Of a DNA stretch of 64,000 nt, positions 9,012 to 17,432 are shown in pieces. How positions within the stretch are numbered: position 1 is the first letter of the stretch; every line of letters starts with the position of its first letter. Location of the stretch: contig NZ_MAYO01000002.1 of assembly GCF_001691565.1 (NCBI RefSeq), positions 430,449 through 494,448 of the forward strand, in the 5' to 3' direction. The position numbers and the translations under genes are program-made. Source of the stretch: Microbacterium oleivorans (lineage in GTDB: Bacteria; Actinomycetota; Actinomycetes; Actinomycetales; Microbacteriaceae). A model generated the notes under the pieces. The model was not told the origin of the DNA and made no database searches. It saw only the letters and a program-made list of their open reading frames with translations.

Positions 9012-10676
9012 ATGAGCACTGGCAGCGACCCGGCACGCGCGTCTGCGCACGTCACCGGCGGAACCGCGCGGTTCACGGCGACCGACGGGGCGGAGGAGAC
9101 GTTCGAGGCCGCTGACGCGGACGCCGTACGTCGGCTGATCGTCGATCGCGTCCGAGCGGATGCCGCTGCCTCCGGTGCGCCCATCGAACTCGCCACGAGC
9201 GGGGACCGTGGCGAGCACCGACTCCTCGTCGATCCGGCCGGTGCCATCGACGTGGAGCTCGACGACCGTACGGTGACGCGCTCCGAGCTGCGACAGCAGG
9301 CGTGGTGGACGACCGATCCCGAGCCGGCCGACGGCTCGGAACCGCAGACCGGGCCCGACTCAGGGTCTGGACCCGAGCCGGCGCCGGAACCCGAGCCGGA
9401 GTCCGAGCCGCTCGTCGAGCCCGCCCTCGTCGCCGAGGTGCCCGCCTTCTTCCCCTCCTCCTCGTCCGCCGTCGACGACGGCGACGACGACGACCTCGAC
9501 GACCCCGTTCCCGCGGGCTGGGAGCCTGCCCGGGTGACGGAGATCCCCGCTGCCGCGCCCGCGCCCGAGCCCACCCCCGAAGCGGAGACCGACGGTCGTC
9601 CGACCGCCGGCACCGACCCCGTCGATGTGGCTCGCGCGTCCTTCGCGGCCGAGGTTCAGCCCGCGGACGAGGTGGACGACGGGCACATCTCCGCCGCAGA
9701 GCCCGTGGCCCCCGAGGGCGCACCCGCGCCCGACACCGCGTTCGAGGCATCCGCTTCTCACGGTCCCCGTCCCTCGTTCATCGAGCCCCCCAGCGATCAC
9801 CCCGCCACTGTGACCGGCTGGCGCGCGTTCTTCGTGCGGATCGGCGTTCCCATGAAGCCGTCGAAGGCGGAGATCGAGCGCGCGGAACGCGAGAAGGCGG
9901 TGTCGCGCCAGTGGGCGGGATGCCGCGCGATCGCGGTCGCCAACGGCAAGGGCGGCGTCGGCAAGACGATGACCACAGCGGTCCTCTCGGCGGTGTTCGC
10001 ACGGCACGGTGGCGGAAACGTCCTCGCCTGGGACAACAACGACACCCGCGGCACGCTCGGCTGGCGTACCGAACAGGGTGACTACGACACGACGATCCGC
10101 GATCTCCTGCCCGAAGCGCCGCGGCTGCTCGAAGCGACGGCATCCGTCTCGGACATCGCGCGGTTCGTCCACCACCAGTCCGTCGACCGCTACGACGTGC
10201 TGCGCTCCAACCCCGAACTGCTCGCGGCCGACCAGCGCATCACCACGGCGGACTTCGACCTCCTCGCTCAGGTCGCCGCCCGCTACTACCGCATGGTGAT
10301 CTTCGATTCCGGCAACGACGAGTCGGCCGACCGCTGGCTGCGGATGATCGACTCCGCGCACCAGCTCGTCGTCCCGACTCTCGCCGCTCCGGAATCCGCC
10401 GAGTCCGCGGCGCTCCTGCTCGACGCCCTCCGAAAGCGCGACGAGCACTCGCGTCGTCTCGCCGACGGCGCCGTCGTCGTGGTCGGGCAGTCCGAACGGG
10501 CGGGGATCGGCGCCGCGCAACGCATCGCGGCGGGCTTCGAGGGCCACGTCCGCGCGGTCGAGATCATCCCCTTCGACGACTCCCTGAAGGCGGGCCGCAT
10601 CCGCTACGACGCACTCCAACCCCGGACGAAGGATGCCTGGATGCGCGCCGCCGCCGCGGTGGCTCAAGGGCTGTAG
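9012..10676 (+). CDS. ParA/MinD-like ATPase with long acidic N-terminal region
   Basis: A 554-residue protein. About the first 300 residues are low-complexity and rich in Glu, Asp, Pro and Ala, probably disordered. The rest is a ParA/MinD-type ATPase: deviant Walker A GKGGVGKT (312-319, signature Lys at 313 and P-loop Lys at 318), a switch region around WDNNDTRGTLGW and the Walker B-like VIFDSGND. The ATG at 9012 has AAAGGAA upstream. Similar proteins in actinomycetes are annotated as MinD-like or CpaE/TadZ-like. No parB, tad or min genes lie beside it. It probably positions a cargo on the membrane or nucleoid, which is an inference. A small membrane protein gene follows by 7 bp. Confidence 0.85.
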   Translation: MSTGSDPARASAHVTGGTARFTATDGAEETFEAADADAVRRLIVDRVRADAAASGAPIELATSGDRGEHRLLVDPAGAIDVELDDRTVTRSELRQQAWWTTDPEPADGSEPQTGPDSGSGPEPAPEPEPESEPLVEPALVAEVPAFFPSSSSAVDDGDDDDLDDPVPAGWEPARVTEIPAAAPAPEPTPEAETDGRPTAGTDPVDVARASFAAEVQPADEVDDGHISAAEPVAPEGAPAPDTAFEASASHGPRPSFIEPPSDHPATVTGWRAFFVRIGVPMKPSKAEIERAEREKAVSRQWAGCRAIAVANGKGGVGKTMTTAVLSAVFARHGGGNVLAWDNNDTRGTLGWRTEQGDYDTTIRDLLPEAPRLLEATASVSDIARFVHHQSVDRYDVLRSNPELLAADQRITTADFDLLAQVAARYYRMVIFDSGNDESADRWLRMIDSAHQLVVPTLAAPESAESAALLLDALRKRDEHSRRLADGAVVVVGQSERAGIGAAQRIAAGFEGHVRAVEIIPFDDSLKAGRIRYDALQPRTKDAWMRAAAAVAQGL

Positions 10677-10683
10677 GTTCCGC

Positions 10684-11073
10684 GTGCGTGCGGCCACGGG
10701 GGTCATGCTCGTCCTCGCTGTGCTCGCAGGACTGATCCTCGTCGGGGGCCTCTTCGTCGACACCCGCGAGAACACCGAATCGCGGTGCTGGAACGACGAT
10801 CACCCGGCGGGTGTCTTGGTGTCCGAAACGGCCCTCCTCTCCGCGGAGGCGACCATGTGGCCCGTGGGGCGGCAGTGCACCTGGGAGGCGGCGTCGGGTG
10901 ACGTCGTGATCGTGACGCAGACGGGATGGCCGAGGACGATCGGCTTCGTCGCCGTGAGTGCGATCTCGGCGGTTCTGGCCGTCGTCGGTGCGATACGCCG
11001 GCGCGCCGGCGCTGTCGCCCCGTTGATCGTCTGCGTCCTCGCTCTCGGGGCCGCCGCATTCTGGGCGAACTGA
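10684..11073 (+). CDS. Small membrane protein, unknown
   Basis: A 129-residue protein starting at a GTG 7 bp after the ParA-like gene. A TM segment lies near residues 5-25 (VMLVLAVLAGLILVGGLF). An extracytoplasmic part with two cysteines (SRCWNDD and RQCTWEA) could form a disulfide, and two more TM segments sit in the C-terminal half. I recognise no family. Close spacing suggests co-transcription with the ParA-like gene. A start further upstream in frame would overlap the ATPase gene and give an arginine-rich non-membrane leader, so it was rejected. Confidence 0.65.
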   Translation: MRAATGVMLVLAVLAGLILVGGLFVDTRENTESRCWNDDHPAGVLVSETALLSAEATMWPVGRQCTWEAASGDVVIVTQTGWPRTIGFVAVSAISAVLAVVGAIRRRAGAVAPLIVCVLALGAAAFWAN

Positions 11074-11105
11074 TCAGGCGCGGACCGCTCGAGGGGGCGA
11101 CGGGC

Positions 11106-11966
11106 ATGCGAGAGGATGGCGAATTGACCGGTGCCGATCGCGACACGCGGCTGATCGAGGTCGCCGCGCGGCTCAGCGTAGCTCCCGCCGGTGATTTCGT
11201 TGCGCTCCGGAAAGCTGCGGCGGAGGAGGTCGAGGACCGGGACCTCGCAGCGGCCATCCGCGGTCTGCGCAAGCCCGTGCTCGCCGCCTGGGTGGTCAAC
11301 CTCCTCGCCGCCGACGACCCCGAGGCACTGGTGCCCGCCGCTGAGCTCGCCGAGGCGTTCCGGGAAGCCGCGGATGCCGGCGACGCACGTGCCCTCGCGG
11401 AGCTCACGACGCGGCGCCGCAGCATCCTTCGTGACCTCGTCGAGCGCGCCGTCATCCTCGCAGGCGACAACGGCGCGGACGTCGGCGCGGCGGTGCGTGC
11501 CGCTGTCGAGCAGACACTCGACGCGGCGCTGCGGGATTCGGATGCCGCCGCTGCCGTCGCGAGCGCTCGACTGCTGCGTTCCATCGAGGCGACCGGGATG
11601 GACGCTCCCGACCTATCGGGTGCGGTGTCGGGTCCGTTCGACGCGGGTTCTGCCCGGACCGACGGCGACGACGAGCTCGCCGAACGGCGCGCTGCCCGCG
11701 AGGTCGCACGGGCGGCGGCCGACGCCCGCCGCCACGCTGAGAGTGCGGAGAAGGAGCTCGCCCGGGTGGAGGAACACCTCGAAGCGGCCCGGACGCGCGC
11801 GACCGAGCTCGAGGAACGCCTCGCCGAGATCGACCGGGAACGCGCCCGGACGGCGAACGATCTGGACGCGGCTCAGAGGGCGGTGGACGGTCTCACTGAC
11901 GAGCGCACCGTCGCCCGCGACGCCGCGCGCCGGGCGAGGAAGGCCGCCGATAAGGCGGCCACGTGA
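11106..11966 (+). CDS. Coiled-coil conserved hypothetical protein
   Basis: A 286-residue Ala/Arg/Glu-rich protein with no signal peptide or TM segment. The first 180 residues look like a helical globular domain (LIEVAARLSVAPAGDFVALR, LRKPVLAAWVVNLL). Residues about 185-280 are a heptad-like coiled coil full of Ala, Arg and Glu (EKELARVEEHLEAARTRATE). The ATG at 11106 fits the first hydrophobic segment. Function unknown. Its stop abuts the stop of the convergent next gene in the sequence TGATCA. Confidence 0.7.
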   Translation: MREDGELTGADRDTRLIEVAARLSVAPAGDFVALRKAAAEEVEDRDLAAAIRGLRKPVLAAWVVNLLAADDPEALVPAAELAEAFREAADAGDARALAELTTRRRSILRDLVERAVILAGDNGADVGAAVRAAVEQTLDAALRDSDAAAAVASARLLRSIEATGMDAPDLSGAVSGPFDAGSARTDGDDELAERRAAREVARAAADARRHAESAEKELARVEEHLEAARTRATELEERLAEIDRERARTANDLDAAQRAVDGLTDERTVARDAARRARKAADKAAT

Positions 11967-12236
11967 TCAACCGCGTGAACGGAGTTGATCGAGAGCGGTC
12001 GTCGCGGTCGACCAGACGAGCGTCTGCGCGACTTCTTCGGCCCGGTCGTATCGCGGACCGGTGAGGACGACGTACACGGCTCCGACGACGTCGATGTAGC
12101 CGACGACCTCGCCGCCGATCCGCACTTCGTACCGATCCTCGGCGATCAGGTCCCATTGGATGCGGGACGCTCGAGGCGGGGCATCCGCCGGCCGACGGGT
12201 GGGCAGCGCACGCAGCGTCTCAGAATCCACGTACAT
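11967..12236 (-). CDS. Small conserved hypothetical protein
   Basis: An 89-residue soluble protein. An N-terminal tail is followed by a beta-rich region (IQWDLIAEDRYEVRIGGEVVGYIDVVG) that looks like a small barrel or ligand-binding fold, then a helix. The ATG at 12236 has GAGG eight bases upstream. No enzymatic motif is visible. Similar short proteins are common in Microbacteriaceae, but I cannot name a function. Confidence 0.65.
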   Translation of the reverse strand: MYVDSETLRALPTRRPADAPPRASRIQWDLIAEDRYEVRIGGEVVGYIDVVGAVYVVLTGPRYDRAEEVAQTLVWSTATTALDQLRSRG

Positions 12237-12341
12237 GTTCCGCACCTCGTCTCTCGCACCCAGCCGACGCTTATCCCAGGGGACCACCATCACTCGGGGG
12301 GTGGGGTTGGCGGAGGGGATTGACGACGTCGTCTCCGGCGG

Positions 12342-13220
12342 CTACGCGAGGACGGGAGATGCGGCAGCGGTGCGGCGGACGGCGTCCGTCACGGTGTCGA
12401 GCAGGTCGGAGGACAGGTTCCACCTCTGCCAGTAGAGCGGGACGTCGACGGTGTCCTCGGCGAGGATCGTCAGCGATCCGGCGGCGACGCCCGCTTCGAA
12501 TTGACCCGGAAGCAGCATCCCCCACCCGAGTCCCAGGGCGACCGCCTGGGCGAACTCGGCGGACGCGCTGATGATGTGCCGGGGTGGCTCGTGACGCGCG
12601 CCGTGTCGACGGGCGAAGGCGCTCTGCAGGCTGTCGTGCCGGTCGAAGTCCACTCGGGGCGCGGTTTCGAGGCCGGCGCTGCGCACCCCGTCGGGGAACC
12701 AGCGGTCAGCGAAGGCCTGGGTCGCCACGGCGGTGTACCGCATGCGGCCGATGGGCGAGGCGACGCAACCTGCCACCGGATCCCGCTGAGATGTCACGGC
12801 TGCCATCACCGTGCCAGCGGCGAGCAACTGCGCGGTGCGCTCCTGATCCTCGCGGTGCAGTTCGAACGTCACGTCCTGCGCGCCGGTGACGGCTGCCAGG
12901 GCGGGAAGGAACCACGTGATGAGGGAATCCGCGTTGACCGCGAGCGTGACGTGCGCCGGGCCGTCGTCGCCGAGCGCGCTCCGAGCGTCGTGCTCGAGCA
13001 AGTCGAGCTGCCGTGCCAGGCGGACGAGCGGCTCACCGGCCGGCGTCGCGGTCACGGGTTTCGTCCTTCGGAGGACCACCCGTCCCACCCGCTGTTCGAT
13101 GACGCGGATCCGCTGGCTGACGGCACTCGGCGTGATGCCCAGCCGCGCGGCCGCGCGGTCGAGAGTGCCTGCATCGACGGCGGCGGCGAGCGTTCGCAGG
13201 TGCTCCAACGGGATGTCCAC
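12342..13220 (-). CDS. lysG: LysR-family activator of amino-acid export (LysG/ArgP type)
   Basis: A 292-residue LysR regulator. The N-terminal winged HTH is residues 1-60 (LDRAAARLGITPSAVSQRIRVIEQRVG), with a type 2 periplasmic-binding-like effector domain after residue 90. It is divergent from a lysE-type exporter gene, exactly as lysG/lysE in corynebacteria or argP/argO in E. coli, where it senses basic amino acids and activates the exporter. The GTG at 13220 gives the family N-terminus DIPLEHLRTLAAAVD and lies 7 nt after TACGCT, so a leaderless start is likely. Its 3' end contains one copy of a 25-bp repeat that recurs after lysE. Confidence 0.9.
   Translation of the reverse strand: MDIPLEHLRTLAAAVDAGTLDRAAARLGITPSAVSQRIRVIEQRVGRVVLRRTKPVTATPAGEPLVRLARQLDLLEHDARSALGDDGPAHVTLAVNADSLITWFLPALAAVTGAQDVTFELHREDQERTAQLLAAGTVMAAVTSQRDPVAGCVASPIGRMRYTAVATQAFADRWFPDGVRSAGLETAPRVDFDRHDSLQSAFARRHGARHEPPRHIISASAEFAQAVALGLGWGMLLPGQFEAGVAAGSLTILAEDTVDVPLYWQRWNLSSDLLDTVTDAVRRTAAASPVLA
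12353..12377 (+). repeat. 25-bp direct repeat, copy A
   Basis: A 25-bp sequence (begins CGGGAGATGCGGCAG) inside the 3' end of lysG, identical to 13975-13999. The two copies bracket the lysG-lysE pair in direct orientation, and weaker similarity extends on both sides. Confidence 0.9.
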
Positions 13221-13227
13221 GATCCCG

Positions 13228-13233
13228 AGCGTA
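13228..13233 (-). promoter_or_regulatory. -10 box of lysG (leaderless)
   Basis: On the minus strand TACGCT ends 7 nt before the lysG GTG at 13220. This decides that start and predicts an mRNA beginning at the start codon. Confidence 0.5.
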
Positions 13234-13250
13234 CTGAAGCATTCCTTCAG
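13234..13250. promoter_or_regulatory. Palindromic operator candidate for LysG
   Basis: CTGAAG-N5-CTTCAG is a perfect inverted repeat directly upstream of the lysG -10 box and about 43 bp upstream of the lysE -10 box. That is where LysR-type regulators bind to activate the divergent gene and repress their own. Confidence 0.6.
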
Positions 13251-13292
13251 ATCGTGCACAATCCTTCGCTGTACTGCATCGACAAGCACCCG

Positions 13293-13298
13293 TACGGT
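13293..13298 (+). promoter_or_regulatory. -10 box of lysE (leaderless)
   Basis: TACGGT ends 7 nt before the lysE GTG at 13306, supporting that start and a leaderless transcript. Confidence 0.5.
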
Positions 13299-13305
13299 CG
13301 ATGAC

Positions 13306-13971
13306 GTGCCCCCCGATCTCGTCGCCCTCCTCTCCGGCCTGGGTCTGTGCCTCGGACTCATCATCTCGATCGGCGCGCAGAACGCCGTGGTTCTGCGACA
13401 AGGCCTGCGACGCGAGCACATCGGCATCGTCGTGCTGGTCTGCGTCGTCAGTGACGCGATCCTGCAGACCGTCGGCGTCGCCGGCATCGCCACCGTCGTG
13501 ACCGCGCACCCGTGGCTCGAAACCGCTGCGCGGTGGGCGGGCGCGATCTTCATCGTCGGGTTCGCGATCGTGAGTGCGCGTCGCGCATGGCGAGGCGGCG
13601 GGAGCCTCGAGGTGGCCGCGGACGAGGAACAGACGGATGCCTCCTCCGCCCGCGCGGTGCTCACGCGAACCCGCTCACGGACGACGACCCGGACCGCCAC
13701 GCTTGTGACCATCCTCGCCGTCACCTGGTTGAACCCCCACGCGATCGTGGAGACGACGGTCGTTCTCGGTTCCGTCGCCGCGACACACGGCGACGCGCGA
13801 TGGTTCTTCCTCGCCGGAGGGATCGCCGCCAGCACCCTGTGGTTCGTGCTCTTCGGTTATGGCGCCCGCTACCTCGCGCCCCTCCTGCGAACCGAACGCG
13901 CGTGGCGGATCCTCGACGGCGGCATCGCCGCGATCATGGTGGTCATCGCGGTGACGCTCGTGCTCGGCTAG
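13306..13971 (+). CDS. lysE: LysE/ArgO family amino-acid exporter
   Basis: A 221-residue inner-membrane exporter of the LysE family, expected to pump out lysine or arginine when internal levels rise. The first TM contains the family motif SIGAQNAVVLRQGL. A soluble loop around residues 100-125 separates the N-terminal TMs from the second half, which has the conserved TWLNPHAIVETTVVLG. The GTG at 13306 follows a TACGGT -10 box by 7 nt. It is divergent from its likely activator lysG across an 85-bp control region. Confidence 0.92.
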   Translation: MPPDLVALLSGLGLCLGLIISIGAQNAVVLRQGLRREHIGIVVLVCVVSDAILQTVGVAGIATVVTAHPWLETAARWAGAIFIVGFAIVSARRAWRGGGSLEVAADEEQTDASSARAVLTRTRSRTTTRTATLVTILAVTWLNPHAIVETTVVLGSVAATHGDARWFFLAGGIAASTLWFVLFGYGARYLAPLLRTERAWRILDGGIAAIMVVIAVTLVLG

Positions 13972-13974
13972 CGC

Positions 13975-13999
13975 CGGGAGATGCGGCAGCGGTGCGGCG
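13975..13999 (+). repeat. 25-bp direct repeat, copy B
   Basis: Identical to 12353-12377. It lies 3 bp after the lysE stop codon, whereas copy A is inside lysG. The two copies begin 1622 bp apart. Confidence 0.9.
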
Positions 14000-14041
14000 T
14001 GACGGCTCGTTCCCGGTCAGCGCCGGGGGAGTGTGACCGGG

Positions 14042-14404
14042 TCAGTGCGCGGCGTCGTACGCGTCGAGCACCTGCGCGGGGACGCGCCCGCGCTCAGAGA
14101 CCTGATAGCCGTTCTTCGCCGCCCACTCGCGGATCGGCGCGTAATCGCGCTGACCGCCGCGCTTCTGCGTGCGGCTTCCGCTCGAGGATGCCGCGGGGCG
14201 GCCCGAGCTCGCCCGGTTCGAGACGCGTCGGGCCGCGTCGACGTACGGCGCCAGCGCGTCGCGGAGCGCATTCGCGTTGTCGTGGGTGAGATCGATCTCG
14301 TAGGCAGTGCCGTCGACGGAGAAGAGGACGGTCTCGCCGTCGCCGACTTCGAGGACGGTGCCGTCCAGGTCGTCGACGAGCTGGTGCACGATTTTGCGGG
14401 CCAT
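14042..14404 (-). CDS. lsr2: Lsr2 nucleoid-associated protein
   Basis: A 120-residue Lsr2-family protein, the actinobacterial H-NS analogue that bridges AT-rich DNA and silences transferred genes. The N-terminal dimerisation domain is residues 1-60 ([36 protein letters not shown]). A Ser/Gly/Arg linker leads to the C-terminal DNA-binding domain with the RGR AT-hook-like motif ([14 protein letters not shown], near residues 103-116). The start at 14404 lies 6 nt after TAGGCT on the minus strand. Confidence 0.93.
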   Translation of the reverse strand: MARKIVHQLVDDLDGTVLEVGDGETVLFSVDGTAYEIDLTHDNANALRDALAPYVDAARRVSNRASSGRPAASSSGSRTQKRGGQRDYAPIREWAAKNGYQVSERGRVPAQVLDAYDAAH

Positions 14405-14410
14405 GCGCCG

Positions 14411-14416
14411 AGCCTA
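14411..14416 (-). promoter_or_regulatory. -10 box of lsr2 (leaderless)
   Basis: TAGGCT on the minus strand, 6 nt before the lsr2 ATG. No ribosome binding site is present. Confidence 0.5.
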
Positions 14417-14432
14417 GTGGTGCGGACGGCCG

Positions 14433-15281
14433 CTACGGCAGCAATCCGGCCCGGCGCGCCTTGGCCACGGCGGCATGACGGGTCGAGGCATCCAGCTTCG
14501 CCATCGCCGCCTGCAGATAGGACTTGACCGTCCCTTCGCGCAGCGACAGCGACGCGGCGATCTCGGCATTCGTCGCGCCGAGGGCGCAGCACGCCAGGAC
14601 GTCCAGCTCCCGCGGCGAGAGGGCGACGTCGAGCGATGCCTCCCCGGCGGCCGGGCGGGTCATCCCCGTCAGCCTCTTCTCGACGGCGGCGATCCGGTCG
14701 CGGATGTCGGGGTCGGAGACGGATGCCGCGATGCTCCGCAGCTCGGCATAGCTCTCGCGCAGGTCCTCCTGCGCGGCGGCGGGGAGAGCGGGCTCAGCGG
14801 GTAGGAGTGCGGCCACTCGGCGCTCCACCTCCTCGCGGACACGCAGCTCGGTGGCGAGCATGTCGGCCGCTTTGAAAGCCGGGCGGCTGACGAGGTCACC
14901 GACGGGACCGGGGGTCCACGAGCCGCAGTACACGATGCCGCGCGGGCGCCCGGTGACGACCACGGGGACGGCGAGGAGCGTCGAGATGCCTTCGCCCAGG
15001 ATCGCCCGGTCGTAGTCGTGGGTGATCGTGCGGGCGGTCCGATAGTCCAGAGCGAGGCGGGGCCGCTTCTCGAGCATGGCTGCACCACCGAGTCCCCGGC
15101 CGGCTTCGACGACGAGGCCTTCGATGCTGCGGGTCCGCGTTCCGGCGATGGCGGTCACGTGCACGGCGCCGCCTCGTTCGAGGCCTCCGAAGACGACGGG
15201 AAACCGGGTCTGACGAGCCAGATCCGACACGGCTCGGGAGACGAGCCGCGTGTCCGCGTCGCTCTCTGCCGACGATCCCAC
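14433..15281 (-). CDS. GAF-LuxR type transcriptional regulator
   Basis: A 282-residue regulator with a GAF-like sensor domain (about residues 10-150) and a C-terminal LuxR/NarL helix-turn-helix (about 218-275: LSPRELDVLACCALG, then NAEIAASLSLREGTVKSYL). There is no receiver domain, so it probably senses a small ligand or interacts through the GAF domain. It reads from a GTG at 15281 and is divergent from the DUF485-acetate symporter pair. In actinomycetes such regulators sit beside carboxylate uptake genes, so control of that pair is likely. Confidence 0.88.
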   Translation of the reverse strand: MGSSAESDADTRLVSRAVSDLARQTRFPVVFGGLERGGAVHVTAIAGTRTRSIEGLVVEAGRGLGGAAMLEKRPRLALDYRTARTITHDYDRAILGEGISTLLAVPVVVTGRPRGIVYCGSWTPGPVGDLVSRPAFKAADMLATELRVREEVERRVAALLPAEPALPAAAQEDLRESYAELRSIAASVSDPDIRDRIAAVEKRLTGMTRPAAGEASLDVALSPRELDVLACCALGATNAEIAASLSLREGTVKSYLQAAMAKLDASTRHAAVAKARRAGLLP

Positions 15282-15406
15282 GCGTACCTACTTCCGGGGG
15301 TGACGGCACCTCTGCCGCCTTCGTACGGTCGAACCTACCACGCGGCTGATTCTCAGGAACGGCCGGTGAGAGCATCGCAGCTCACCCCATGAGGCAAGGA
15401 GGCCAC

Positions 15407-15757
15407 ATGTCGTCGCAGTCACCCCACGGAGGCGTCGAAGGGAGTGCCATCGACTACGTCGCGGTCGAGGAATCGCCGCGGTTCGTCGAACTGAAGAAGA
15501 AACATCGCAGCGTCGTTTTCCCGCTCGCTGTGCTCTTCCTCGTCTGGTACTTCGTCTACGTCCTGCTCTCGTCCTTCGCGCCCGACTTCATGGCGCAGGA
15601 GGTCTTCGGCCACATCACCATCGGCCTGCTCCTGGGGCTCGGCCAGTTCATCACGACCTTCGCGATCACGATGGGCTACGTCGCCTTCGCGAACCGGACG
15701 CTCGACCCGATCTCGTCCGAGATCCGCGCCGACCTCGAGAGGCAGGAAGCCCGATGA
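15407..15757 (+). CDS. DUF485 membrane protein, symporter partner
   Basis: A 116-residue inner-membrane protein of the DUF485 (YjcH) family, which accompanies ActP-type acetate/monocarboxylate symporters. A cytoplasmic head (RFVELKKKHRSVVFP) is followed by TM segments at about residues 36-57 and 70-94. The ATG at 15407 has AAGGAGG at ideal spacing, which decides it over the ATG at 15389. Its stop overlaps the symporter start as ATGA. Confidence 0.9.
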   Translation: MSSQSPHGGVEGSAIDYVAVEESPRFVELKKKHRSVVFPLAVLFLVWYFVYVLLSSFAPDFMAQEVFGHITIGLLLGLGQFITTFAITMGYVAFANRTLDPISSEIRADLERQEAR

Positions 15758-17373
15758 GTCCCATCCTCGCCGCAGCGGCGCCCGCTACCGCAGCCGAGAA
15801 CAATCCCGTCCTCAACATCTCGATCTTCGGCGCGTTCGTCGCGGTGACGCTGTTCATCGTGATCCGCGCGAGCCGCAACAACAAGACCGCCGCCGATTAC
15901 TACGCCGCCGGTCGCTCCTTCACCGGCCCGCAGAACGGTTTCGCCATCGCCGGCGACTACCTCTCGGCGGCATCCTTCCTCGGCATCGTCGGCGCCATCG
16001 CGATCAACGGTTACGACGGCTTCCTGTATTCGATCGGCTTCCTCGTGGCGTGGCTCGTCGCCCTGCTGCTGGTCGCCGAGCTCATGCGCAACACCGGCAA
16101 GTTCACCATGGCCGACGTGCTGTCATTCCGCCTGAAGCAGCGCCCGGTGCGCCTCGCGGCCGCGATCACCACCCTCGCCGTCTGCTTCTTCTACCTGCTC
16201 GCGCAGATGGCCGGCGCGGGCGGGCTCGTCTCGCTCCTCCTCGGCATCACCGAGCAGATCGGACAGTCGATCGTGGTCGCGGTCGTCGGTGTCCTGATGA
16301 TCGTCTACGTCCTCATCGGCGGTATGAAGGGCACGACCTGGGTGCAGATCGTGAAGGCGTTCCTGCTCATCGGCGGTGCCATCGTCATGACGATCTGGGT
16401 TCTCGCGATCAACGGGTTCAGCCTCGACTCGCTGCTCGAGTCCGCTGTCCAGAAGTCGACGACCGACCCGCAGGAGGCGATCCTCGGCCCGGGCCTGCAG
16501 TACGGCGCGAATCCGTGGGACTTCATCTCCCTCGCGATCGCCCTCGTCCTCGGCACGGCGGGCCTGCCGCACGTCCTGATGCGCTTCTACACGGTGCCGA
16601 CGGCGAAGGAAGCACGTCGCTCGGTCGTCTGGGCGATCTGGCTCATCGGCCTCTTCTACCTCCTGACGCTCGTCCTCGGCTACGGCGCGGGTGCGATCGT
16701 CGGGTCGGAGACGATCAAGGCTGCGCCCGGCGGCGTCAACTCCGCGGCTCCGCTCCTGGCGGCGGCCTTGGGTGGACCGGTCCTGCTCGGCTTCATCTCG
16801 GCGGTCGCCTTCGCGACGATCCTCGCCGTCGTCGCCGGCCTCACGATCACGGCGGCGGCATCCTTCGCCCACGACATCTACGCGAACGTCGTGAAGAAGG
16901 GGAACGTCCCGCCGGACGGAGAGGTCAAGGTCGCCCGACGCACGGTCATCGTGATCGGCGTGCTGGCGATCCTCGGCGGCATCGGTGTGCAGGGGCAGAA
17001 CGTCGCGTTCCTCGTGGCGCTGGCCTTCGCGGTCGCCGCCTCGGCGAACCTTCCGACGATCCTGTACTCGCTCTTCTGGCGGAAGTTCACGACCCGCGGG
17101 GCGGTGTGGAGCATGTACGGCGGCCTCGCTACCGCGATCGTCCTCATCGTCCTGTCGCCGGTGTTCTGGGGCACGGAGACGAGCGTGTTCAAGAATGTCG
17201 GCACGGCGATCTGGCCGCTCAACAACCCGGGCATCGTGTCGATCCCGGTGGGCTTCCTCCTCGGGTGGCTGGGGTCGGTGACCTCACGGAAGGCCGAAGA
17301 CGCCACCAAGGCCGCCGAGATGGAGGTCCGCTCGCTGACCGGGTACGGCGCCGAGAAGGCGGTCGACCACTAA
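15754..17373 (+). CDS. actP: Cation/acetate symporter (ActP/MctC type)
   Basis: A 539-residue solute:sodium symporter with about 13 TM segments, predicted to import acetate, propionate or pyruvate with Na+ or H+. The family signature region reads DYYAAGRSFTGPQNGFAIAGDYLSAASFLG (start near residue 47). Other typical stretches are GMKGTTWVQIVKAFLL and LPHVLMRFYTVPTAKEARRS. It is coupled to the DUF485 gene by ATGA. A strong hairpin terminator follows within 20 bp. Exact substrate among short carboxylates is not decided by sequence. Confidence 0.92.
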   Translation: MSPILAAAAPATAAENNPVLNISIFGAFVAVTLFIVIRASRNNKTAADYYAAGRSFTGPQNGFAIAGDYLSAASFLGIVGAIAINGYDGFLYSIGFLVAWLVALLLVAELMRNTGKFTMADVLSFRLKQRPVRLAAAITTLAVCFFYLLAQMAGAGGLVSLLLGITEQIGQSIVVAVVGVLMIVYVLIGGMKGTTWVQIVKAFLLIGGAIVMTIWVLAINGFSLDSLLESAVQKSTTDPQEAILGPGLQYGANPWDFISLAIALVLGTAGLPHVLMRFYTVPTAKEARRSVVWAIWLIGLFYLLTLVLGYGAGAIVGSETIKAAPGGVNSAAPLLAAALGGPVLLGFISAVAFATILAVVAGLTITAAASFAHDIYANVVKKGNVPPDGEVKVARRTVIVIGVLAILGGIGVQGQNVAFLVALAFAVAASANLPTILYSLFWRKFTTRGAVWSMYGGLATAIVLIVLSPVFWGTETSVFKNVGTAIWPLNNPGIVSIPVGFLLGWLGSVTSRKAEDATKAAEMEVRSLTGYGAEKAVDH

Positions 17374-17391
17374 CAGAGCGGATGCCGCGAC

Positions 17392-17430
17392 GAGGCGGGC
17401 AGGGACGGCCTACACGTCCCTGCCCGCCTC
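17392..17430. terminator. Bidirectional terminator hairpin
   Basis: A perfect 16-bp inverted repeat (17392-17407 with 17415-17430, 7-nt loop) lies between two convergent genes, the acetate symporter and the alkyltransferase homologue. It can serve both strands. No long T-run follows, as is common in these genomes. Confidence 0.85.
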
Positions 17431-17432
17431 CG

